NCBI GenBank assembly: GCA_030698965.1 | Contig: JAUYLM010000063.1 | Coordinates: forward strand, 1-5,169 | Direction: 5' to 3' | Length of the DNA: 5,169 nucleotides | Source of the DNA: a bacterium | GTDB lineage: Bacteria; Patescibacteriota; Minisyncoccia; Phycocordibacterales; PALSA-1337 | Part shown: positions 1 to 4,713 of the stretch, in pieces | Position numbering within the stretch: position 1 is the stretch's first letter | Layout: the number at the start of each line of letters is the position of its first letter | Program-made: the position numbers and the translations under genes | Notes under the pieces: model-generated | The model's input: the letters and a program-made list of their open reading frames with translations, nothing else | What the model was told of the DNA's origin: nothing | Database searches by the model: none

Positions 1-372
1 GTAGCAGCCTTTGCGATAAAATTCTTCGGAGAGATTAAAATATTCAGGAATTTCTATGAGTCCATCCCTGACTTTATATTCAATTATTCCAAAATCCACA
101 GAGATTCCAATGTCTACTTTCTTTAAAGAATTTAACCTATAAGACAATCCGTTATAGCAAATCTTGCCGCTTTCATCCGCTTTTTTCTTTTTTGCTTCCC
201 ATATTGCCTCGAGTTTGCCATCAACAACAGGATCAACTTTCCTCGTGGATTCACTCACCGATACTTTTAAGTCAGTGGGTTTGTACTGGCCCAGCGCTAG
301 TATTTCAATTGATTTCATAAAGGAATTAATTTTATTTGAATCCGAAACAAATACAAATTTCCATTCTTGCAA
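1..372 (-). CDS. Partial CDS (N-terminal 124 residues), possibly N-terminal region of a Nudix-linked protein
   Basis: An open frame runs from base 372 down to base 1 without a stop, so the C-terminus lies outside the window. The protein starts WKFVFVSDSNKINSFMKSIE after a short lead and contains 'KLEAIWEAKKKKADESGKICYN' like features: an acidic-basic helix near residues 52-66, then NGLSYRLNSL near 71-80 and IEYKVRDGLIEIPEYFNL near 95-112. In-frame TGA lies directly upstream (373-375), so the longest start is TTG at 372; the first ATG is at 318. I prefer TTG because the residues between them look like ordinary protein, but no ribosome site supports it. The pattern reminds me of CPR proteins that carry a Nudix domain further downstream, which cannot be seen here. 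It lies 18 bases after the small membrane gene on the same strand, so they may be one operon. Coding status is fairly safe; function is a weak guess. Confidence 0.6.
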   Translation of the reverse strand, partial: MQEWKFVFVSDSNKINSFMKSIEILALGQYKPTDLKVSVSESTRKVDPVVDGKLEAIWEAKKKKADESGKICYNGLSYRLNSLKKVDIGISVDFGIIEYKVRDGLIEIPEYFNLSEEFYRKGCY

Positions 373-390
373 TCAGTAGCCCGAATTATA

Positions 391-579
391 TTATAATTTC
401 TTAACAAAACCCTGGTACGACAAACAACCCGCAACAATCACTGCAAGCCAGCTCACATACCCAGGAATAGAAACGCCTCCGATGATGATACTCCAACCCT
501 GGATAACCCGGATCAAGTGAACAATTGTAACTATTAAAAATACAACACCTACTATCTTATTAAATGTATTTTGGTTCAT
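391..579 (-). CDS. Small two-helix membrane protein, 62 aa, function unknown
   Basis: The product is a short, very hydrophobic protein with two likely membrane helices, about residues 8-27 (IVGVVFLIVTIVHLIRVIQG) and 37-57, joined by a short Gly-rich turn (IIIGGVSIPG). It ends in a basic tail, VKKL. A W at 29, the SIPGYVSW segment at 37-44 and the loop between helices give it the look of a family I recall as frequent in CPR genomes, always unnamed and without a known role. No cytoplasmic or catalytic domain is present. The ATG at 579 is preceded by a good extended -10 box ending six bases away and by no Shine-Dalgarno sequence, so the transcript probably begins at the start codon. The next gene downstream begins 18 bases after its TAA. 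An integral inner-membrane location is an inference from hydropathy only. Confidence 0.8.
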   Translation of the reverse strand: MNQNTFNKIVGVVFLIVTIVHLIRVIQGWSIIIGGVSIPGYVSWLAVIVAGCLSYQGFVKKL

Positions 580-725
580 ATCTTTAGTATACCATTAATT
601 GGTGACCCCATTGCGTGGCTTTCAGAACTAACGGGTACTAGGAATCATATCACTCTTGGGATACAAAACTTAGAGGAATCCTTGTGTCTAACCACAGAGT
701 AAATATACACCCGGATAAATTTACA
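580..725. other. 146-base intergenic gap with no gene seen
   Basis: This gap lies between the deacetylase stop and the small membrane gene, both on the minus strand. Apart from the extended -10 box at its left end I see only a weak hairpin, TGTG-GTTAGA-CACA (minus strand, near 680-695), without a following T run. There is no tRNA-like T arm and no open frame worth calling. It is the longest non-coding stretch in the window. Confidence 0.6.
586..594 (-). promoter_or_regulatory. Extended -10 promoter of the small membrane protein gene
   Basis: On the minus strand the sequence reads TGGTATACT, an extended -10 element (TGn followed by TATACT at 591-586). Six bases separate the hexamer from the ATG at 579, which puts the expected transcription start on the A of the start codon. 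I see no good -35 box at 16-18 bases, which an extended -10 can tolerate. Confidence 0.5.
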
Positions 726-1646
726 TTATGATCTTGGATAGATACCGTCATTAAGTACAGCTTTAAAGTCATCGAAGGAATCAGAACCATTTATAGTTAT
801 TCTTCGTATATAGAACACATCATCTCCCGCCTTATTGAAACCACTCTTGGATAATGGATGTTCCATCACATTCTCAGTATAATCAGTTTTCGCCATAAAT
901 AAACCTTTGTAACCCAACTCACGTGCAATATTGATCATATTTTCGGTGTATGAGTCTCCCGGCCACGCCAAATAATTCACTCTGGAACCGATAATATTCT
1001 CAAGAGTTTCCTTTGAGTTACTTAATTCGTATCTGATTGTTTGTTCATTATCAACTTCTATTCTTTTACCTTTCGTCGAAGGACCTCCACCAGAATATTT
1101 ATGATTCATGGTATGTGAAGCTATCTCCATTCCAGCAGAATGCATCTCTTGTAATCTTTGTTTCCACAGAATGGTATTTGCTTTAGATCCCACGGTAAAG
1201 AAAACTCCACTCAATCCGCGCTTTTTTAATTCAGGAAAAGCTATAGTATAGTCTGTCTCATTTGTGTCATCAAAAGATAATACTATCGCTTTTTCAGGAA
1301 TATTTTTTCCGAACGTCATGTGGTCATACAGATCATCTAAAGTGATAGTAACGTACTCCTCTTGTTTTAAATAATCAAGCTGCGCTTTAAACAAAGATAA
1401 AGGCATAAATCCATAGCTACCTTTTATGGTGTCAGAAGATATAATGTGATAAATCAAAACCGGCACCCCATGAACATTCACTTTTGAAGTAGGTGCGGTA
1501 TTACGAGTGATTATGGGGTCGGCAGAATGACTGTCGTTAATTTTAAAATTATTATTTTGCGGATAAATGTTTATTTTTACCATAATTACCGCAACTATGA
1601 TCAATAGTGCTGGAAGAAAAAGCCACCATAATTTTTGTATATACAT
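726..1646 (-). CDS. Membrane-anchored polysaccharide deacetylase (CE4/NodB-type, PgaB/IcaB-like)
   Basis: This 306-residue protein is expected to remove acetyl groups from an N-acetylated cell-surface sugar polymer, using a divalent metal. A single N-terminal hydrophobic helix at residues 7-24 should anchor it, with the catalytic part outside the membrane; residues 25-58 are a linker. The domain opens with GVPVLIYHIIS (60-70), the entry seen in the PgaB/IcaB branch. Motif 1 is SFDDT at 124-128 (D126 catalytic base, D127 metal ligand; the usual last residue is G). Motif 2 is SHTMNH at 177-182, giving metal ligands H178 and H182. Motif 3 is AWPGDSY at 227-233, in place of the usual RxPxG. All key acidic and histidine residues are present, so it is probably active. 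Whether the substrate is poly-N-acetylglucosamine, peptidoglycan or another glycan cannot be read from sequence. ATG at 1646 has a -10 box seven bases upstream and no Shine-Dalgarno. Confidence 0.9.
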   Translation of the reverse strand: MYIQKLWWLFLPALLIIVAVIMVKINIYPQNNNFKINDSHSADPIITRNTAPTSKVNVHGVPVLIYHIISSDTIKGSYGFMPLSLFKAQLDYLKQEEYVTITLDDLYDHMTFGKNIPEKAIVLSFDDTNETDYTIAFPELKKRGLSGVFFTVGSKANTILWKQRLQEMHSAGMEIASHTMNHKYSGGGPSTKGKRIEVDNEQTIRYELSNSKETLENIIGSRVNYLAWPGDSYTENMINIARELGYKGLFMAKTDYTENVMEHPLSKSGFNKAGDDVFYIRRITINGSDSFDDFKAVLNDGIYPRS

Positions 1647-1653
1647 ATAACCA

Positions 1654-1659
1654 ATTATA
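1654..1659 (-). promoter_or_regulatory. -10 box of the deacetylase gene
   Basis: The minus strand reads TATAAT, a perfect -10 hexamer, ending seven bases before the ATG at 1646. The expected start of transcription is the base just before the start codon, so the mRNA would be essentially leaderless. No convincing -35 box is found at the right distance, and transcripts from tRNA-Glu (26 bases upstream) could also read through. Confidence 0.45.
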
Positions 1660-1684
1660 TATTACAGAGCAATAATTCACATTG

Positions 1685-1756
1685 TGACCCTACCGGGAAT
1701 CGAACCCGGATTACAGCCTTGAAAAGGCCGTGTCCTGACCGTTAGACGATAGGGCC
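1685..1756 (-). tRNA. tRNA-Glu(UUC)
   Basis: On the minus strand a full 72-base cloverleaf can be folded. The acceptor stem is GGCCCTA with TAGGGTC (one G-T pair), discriminator A at 1685. The anticodon stem CGGCC/GGCTG closes the loop TTTTCAA, giving anticodon TTC at 1723-1721. The T arm is CCGGG-TTCGATT-CCCGG. The 3' CCA is not encoded (the next bases are CAA), so it must be added by a CCA-adding enzyme. There is no intron. It reads GAA and GAG codons. It is divergent from the HTH gene and 38 bases upstream of the deacetylase gene. Confidence 0.97.
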
Positions 1757-1768
1757 ATATCATCAATT

Positions 1769-1798
1769 AACATAAGGATACTAACATATTTTCCCCAA
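1769..1798 (-). promoter_or_regulatory. Possible promoter of tRNA-Glu
   Basis: On the minus strand TTGGGG (1798-1793) and TATGTT (1774-1769) are separated by 18 bases. The hexamer ends 12 bases before the tRNA, which would leave a 5' leader of about six bases for RNase P to remove. The match to consensus is moderate (TTG.. and TAT..T). Confidence 0.35.
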
Positions 1799-1822
1799 TT
1801 AGCAAAAAATAATTTCTTCCTG

Positions 1823-1828
1823 TAAAAT
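1823..1828 (+). promoter_or_regulatory. -10 box of the HTH gene
   Basis: TAAAAT ends exactly six bases (TTCTTTT minus one shared T) before the ATG at 1835, so transcription should start on the A of the start codon. TG precedes the hexamer directly, without the extra base of a true extended -10. The best -35 candidate, TAGCAA at 1800-1805, is weak. No Shine-Dalgarno sequence lies in between. Confidence 0.45.
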
Positions 1829-1834
1829 TCTTTT

Positions 1835-2527
1835 ATGCGAATTAATCCCGACTTAAAAGATATGGCCATTGCCTTACGCCGAGAAGGCCATAGTTACGGA
1901 GAAATCCTGAAAAAATTGGAATTGAAATCCAAGGGCACTCTTAGCTTATGGTTCAAAGACCTTGTATTATCTGAAGGGACTCAAAAACTGCTCGAGAAAA
2001 ATAACCGGCTGGCGAGCGAAAGAAATTTATTTGAAGCCAATAGAAAAAGAAGCGAGAGGATAAAAAAGGAGAATCTAGCGTCCTACTATGCGGGTTTGGA
2101 GTATGTTGATTCGCTATCCAGAAGAGAGCTTGCACTTATAGGGGCAGCTTTGTATTGGGGTGAAGGAGCAAAATCAGAAAAAACGCCAGGAGGATCAGTC
2201 CTAGCATTCAGCAATTCTGATCCCCTAATGGTCATTGTTTATATGAAATTTTTACGCGAGGTTCTATGCGTAAATGAGGAAAGACTATCAGTAGGAATTC
2301 ATTTATACCCCACTACAGATATCGATGAGGCCAAATCTTTCTGGGCACAGACCACAGGATTGCAAAAAGAAAGATTTTTTATCGTCAATCAAATTAGCCG
2401 AGCAAGCCAAGGAAAAAGGCCTTTTAATACCTTACCGCACGGAACTCTTGCGATAATTGCCAGCAACCGCTTGCATTTTTTCAGAGTTAAGGGAATGATA
2501 GAGGGCATAGGCAAGTTAAGCAAATAA
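1835..2527 (+). CDS. HTH protein with LAGLIDADG-like 'WGEG' domain, function unknown
   Basis: The 230-residue product has two parts. Residues 6-44 look like a helix-turn-helix (ALRREGHSYGEILKKLEL, then a recognition-type helix around TLSLWFKDL), followed by a highly charged helix at 48-85. The second part starts with LIGAALYWGEG (101-111), which resembles the first helix of LAGLIDADG homing endonucleases, and continues with SNSDP (126-130), a FLREV helix, IHLYP (155-159), FWAQTTGL and LPHGTLAI (200-207). The same order of motifs occurs in unnamed proteins I recall from Actinobacteria and CPR. A single such motif would need a dimer to act as an endonuclease, so it may instead be a DNA-binding regulator derived from one. 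It is a complete frame, not inserted in a tRNA or intron. Its TAA touches the first base of tRNA-Ser, so the two are surely on one transcript. Coding call is strong; function is open. Confidence 0.85.
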   Translation: MRINPDLKDMAIALRREGHSYGEILKKLELKSKGTLSLWFKDLVLSEGTQKLLEKNNRLASERNLFEANRKRSERIKKENLASYYAGLEYVDSLSRRELALIGAALYWGEGAKSEKTPGGSVLAFSNSDPLMVIVYMKFLREVLCVNEERLSVGIHLYPTTDIDEAKSFWAQTTGLQKERFFIVNQISRASQGKRPFNTLPHGTLAIIASNRLHFFRVKGMIEGIGKLSK

Positions 2528-2614
2528 GGAAGAGTACCAAAGAGGCTTAATGGCACCGATTCGAAATCGGCTGGGGGCGAAAGCCCCACGTGGGTTCGAA
2601 TCCCACCTCTTCCG
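2528..2614 (+). tRNA. tRNA-Ser(CGA)
   Basis: An 87-base class II cloverleaf begins on the base after the HTH stop codon. The acceptor stem is GGAAGAG with CTCTTCC and the discriminator is G at 2614, as expected for serine. The anticodon loop TTCGAAA gives CGA at 2562-2564, reading UCG codons. The long variable arm folds as GGGGC-GAAA-GCCCC with a GNRA loop. The T arm is GTGGG-TTCGAAT-CCCAC. The top pair of the anticodon stem (A2555 and C2571) is a mismatch. CCA is not encoded. There is no room for a promoter of its own outside the upstream gene. Confidence 0.96.
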
Positions 2615-2629
2615 CAAAAATAAGAAATT

Positions 2630-2638
2630 TGATATAGT
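2630..2638 (+). promoter_or_regulatory. Extended -10 promoter for tRNA-Val and tsaD
   Basis: TGATATAGT is an extended -10 element (TGn plus TATAGT at 2633-2638) in the 35-base gap between tRNA-Ser and tRNA-Val. Transcription would start near 2645, leaving a leader of about five bases before tRNA-Val. No good -35 box is present; the expected place lies inside the 3' end of tRNA-Ser. tsaD has no other visible promoter. Confidence 0.5.
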
Positions 2639-2649
2639 CATTTACGCAT

Positions 2650-2721
2650 GCGCGATTAGCTCAGTGGTAGAGCGTCGTCTTGACGTGACGAAGGCCGTAG
2701 GCTCAATCCCTACATCGCGCA
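2650..2721 (+). tRNA. tRNA-Val(GAC)
   Basis: A 72-base cloverleaf with acceptor stem GCGCGAT/ATCGCGC and discriminator A at 2721. The anticodon stem TCGTC/GACGA closes the loop TTGACGT, giving GAC at 2682-2684, which reads GUC and GUU. The D arm (AGCTCAGTGGTAGAGC) is ordinary. Two bases are odd: position 54 is C (2702; T loop CTCAATC instead of TTCAATC) and position 37 is G (2685) where valine tRNAs usually have A. CCA is not encoded. The tsaD start codon follows after a single C. Confidence 0.95.
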
Positions 2722-2722
2722 C

Positions 2723-3787
2723 ATGATAGTCCTCGGCATCGAAACAAGCTGTGACGAAACGGCACTATGCCTGCTTGAAACTCGCCAGAACGGCGGGGAT
2801 TTTGAGTATAAGATTCTGGCAAATATTGTAAATTCTCAAATTGATCTCCATAGAGAATATGGCGGGGTCTTCCCTGCTTTGGCAAAAAGAGAGCATATAA
2901 AGAATCTTCCGATACTTTATAAACAAATCCTGACAATTTCGGCAATGCGTGAGGATAACATAGATTTGATCGCAGTCACCCAAGGTCCCGGTCTGGAACC
3001 AGCTCTCTGGACCGGCATAGTCTTCGCCAAAGAGCTCGGTGAAAAGTTAAAGGTTCCGGCCATTCCCGTGAATCACATGGAGGGGCATATTGTTTCTACC
3101 TTGCCTCATGGATCAAATCCTGACTTTGATTTAAAAAAGTTGAAATCATTACAATTCCCTTCCCTGGCTCTTCTCATAAGCGGAGGACATACAGAAATTG
3201 TCAGAGTAGAAAAAATTGGACAGTATAAAATAATCGGCAGAACTATGGACGACGCTGTAGGAGAGGCTTTCGATAAGGTTGCAAGGATGTTACAGCTTCC
3301 CTATCCCGGTGGACCGGAAGTTTCAAAACTGGCTGAACAGGCCAGAAAAGAAAATTTGCCAAAGACAATTTCCCTGCCGCGCCCGATGATTAATTCCAAA
3401 GATTCTAATTTTTCCTTTTCAGGATTAAAAACTGCTGTCCTTTATACTCTGAAAGAAATAGGTAATTTGTCTGAAAATCAAAAGATAGAAATCTGCAGAG
3501 AATTTGAAAATGCAGTAACTGATGTGCTTATTTCCAAAACAAGAAGCGTCATGGACGATGATGAGTACAAAATCCTGATAGTCGGAGGGGGTGTAATAGC
3601 CAACACGCATATCAGACTAGCCTTTGAGGCCCTAGCCAAAGAATATGGCATCCCTCTTTACCTGCCTCCAGCAGGCCTGACAGGAGACAATGCGCTGATG
3701 ATCGCTCTTGCCGGCGCCCTGAAACCTAAGACGCTTGAAACGGATTTCAAGGCTGACGGAAATCTTTCGCTTGATAAAGCATGCTAG
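2723..3787 (+). CDS. tsaD: tRNA N6-adenosine threonylcarbamoyltransferase TsaD
   Basis: TsaD (Kae1/OSGEP family) transfers the threonylcarbamoyl group from threonylcarbamoyl-AMP to A37 of tRNAs that read ANN codons, working with TsaB and TsaE in the cytoplasm. At 354 residues it is near the usual 335-350. All family blocks are present in order: GIETSCDET (5-13), TQGPGLEPALWTG (86-98), the metal site HMEGH (H118, H122), SGGHTE (153-158), DDAVGEAFDKVARML (176-190), FSFSGLKT (230-237), GGGVIAN (288-294) and GLTGDNALM (318-326), where D322 should be the third metal ligand. The ATG at 2723 fits the family N-terminus exactly, and stands one base after tRNA-Val, so there is no space for a Shine-Dalgarno sequence outside the tRNA. 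Its TAG overlaps the stop of the convergent gene. tsaB and tsaE are not in the window. Confidence 0.98.
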   Translation: MIVLGIETSCDETALCLLETRQNGGDFEYKILANIVNSQIDLHREYGGVFPALAKREHIKNLPILYKQILTISAMREDNIDLIAVTQGPGLEPALWTGIVFAKELGEKLKVPAIPVNHMEGHIVSTLPHGSNPDFDLKKLKSLQFPSLALLISGGHTEIVRVEKIGQYKIIGRTMDDAVGEAFDKVARMLQLPYPGGPEVSKLAEQARKENLPKTISLPRPMINSKDSNFSFSGLKTAVLYTLKEIGNLSENQKIEICREFENAVTDVLISKTRSVMDDDEYKILIVGGGVIANTHIRLAFEALAKEYGIPLYLPPAGLTGDNALMIALAGALKPKTLETDFKADGNLSLDKAC

Positions 3788-4692
3788 AAACCTAGAAGAC
3801 TCTTGGTAAAATCCCATAGCCTGCTCGAGAACGATTCCGTTGCAACCCCTTCGATCTCACCTGCATTGTCTACCGCTTTATCGACATCTACTACCGAGGC
3901 TGATAATGGAGGCCTGGAAACAGCTACTTTTTTAACCACATTCCTATATGATTCGATTTCGCGTATCTGAGCCAAGGTAAGAGAGAAGGATTTCTTGCAG
4001 TAAATTTCATTTATTTTTTTGCTGGTAGTATGATATACAGCTCCTGTAGGATGCTTCAAGCCCCAAGGAACCAACACATCCGCGGCATATTTTGCCTGGA
4101 ATATTCTTACCGCGTTCACGGTTTTTTGATCAAAAAAACCCGTAACGCTGACGTCCATATTTTCAGTATCTTTCAGGAAAGTCTGTAGAAGAACGACCTG
4201 GTCTGTAGGATTATTTAGGCCTGCTTTCATATAGCCGGATAAATAATTGCATTGGGTAGTACTGGCAAGCAAAGGAAGTGTGGATGTGGCAATGACTGCC
4301 GTGGTTGTCGCCGTCAGAATCGTGGTAGTGGCTTGAGCGTCGTCGATATCATTGGTATCCGAAATAGGATCAGGTATGCCTGTGGTGACTGTAGTAGTAA
4401 CGTAGTAAGCACCGCCACCACTGCTTCCTCCGCCTCCACCTCCGCCAGAAGTATTGGAGGTATTGGCCGTATCATGCTTAACGTTATTTTCAGCCGGAGC
4501 GTTATTATCCTGGACGGCTGGAGCGCTCACCGGCGAAGCGCTTGGACTTGAGCTCGGAGATGGAGCAGGGGATGCTTCCGCAGTTGTTCCATTATCTTGC
4601 GTAGGAATCTCCTCGGCGTATGCCACTGCAAATGATAGCGTTAGCGCAAGCGCTGATATGGGAAAAATAATAAAATTATTAAAATATTTCAT
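3784..4692 (-). CDS. Secreted protein with C-terminal-half peptidoglycan-binding domain, Ser/Pro/Gly/Thr-rich spacer
   Basis: This 302-residue protein is probably exported and binds the cell wall. A signal peptide covers residues 1-26 with a likely cut after AYA (24-26). Residues 38-60 are rich in A, S and P, residues 83-94 are a Gly/Ser run, and 98-147 is Thr-rich; together they form a long flexible arm. The folded part, about 148-232, has the PG_binding_1 pattern: N161, VVLLQTFL (166-173), VTGFFDQKT (183-191), AVRIFQAKY (194-202), PWGLKHPTGAVY (209-220) and KKINEIYC (225-232). C148 and C232 flank the domain and may form a disulfide. The last 70 residues hold charged helices with no clear domain and no LPxTG sorting signal. 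The sortase gene ends 21 bases upstream, so the two form an operon. The 21-base spacer has no G on the coding strand, so no Shine-Dalgarno. Its TAG shares CTAG with tsaD. Confidence 0.88.
   Translation of the reverse strand: MKYFNNFIIFPISALALTLSFAVAYAEEIPTQDNGTTAEASPAPSPSSSPSASPVSAPAVQDNNAPAENNVKHDTANTSNTSGGGGGGGSSGGGAYYVTTTVTTGIPDPISDTNDIDDAQATTTILTATTTAVIATSTLPLLASTTQCNYLSGYMKAGLNNPTDQVVLLQTFLKDTENMDVSVTGFFDQKTVNAVRIFQAKYAADVLVPWGLKHPTGAVYHTTSKKINEIYCKKSFSLTLAQIREIESYRNVVKKVAVSRPPLSASVVDVDKAVDNAGEIEGVATESFSSRLWDFTKSLLGF
4411..4446 (-). repeat. Glycine-codon run in the peptidoglycan-binding protein gene
   Basis: These bases encode residues 83-94 (seven Gly, two Ser, three Gly) with mixed GGN codons, a short low-complexity tract. 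Its length may vary between relatives by slippage, changing the length of the flexible arm without breaking the frame when three bases are gained or lost. Confidence 0.6.
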
Positions 4693-4713
4693 AAATTTTT
4701 GAAAAAATAATTA

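Noticed and set aside
164..379. Plus-strand 71-codon frame beginning MPLSSAFFFF
   Set aside because: It is antisense to the minus-strand partial gene; its Phe run is the complement of the Lys codons there, and it resembles no protein.
680..695. Intrinsic terminator after the deacetylase gene
   Set aside because: The stem is only four pairs (TGTG/CACA) and no T run follows.
1953..2135. Minus-strand frames inside the HTH gene (also 2389-2589)
   Set aside because: They lie wholly or mostly under a well-supported gene and have no recognisable domain; the second also runs antisense into tRNA-Ser.
2650..3787. tRNA-Val, tRNA-Ser or tRNA-Glu as substrates of the neighbouring TsaD
   Set aside because: t6A is made on tRNAs reading ANN codons; these read GUY, UCG and GAR, and tRNA-Val has G, not A, at position 37.
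2703..3817. Minus-strand frames under tsaD (2703-2945, 2765-2983, 3425-3610, 3632-3817)
   Set aside because: tsaD is certain from its motifs; these are shadows with unlikely composition.
4256..4276. TLPLLAST (residues 138-145) as a sortase sorting motif
   Set aside because: It is in the middle of the protein, lacks the LPxTG form, and has no following membrane helix and basic tail.
4252..4702. Plus-strand frames (4252-4551, 4454-4702) with Gly/Cys/Arg- or Ala-rich products
   Set aside because: They mirror the low-complexity Ser/Pro/Gly/Thr-coding stretch of the opposite gene, which has a signal peptide and a clear domain.
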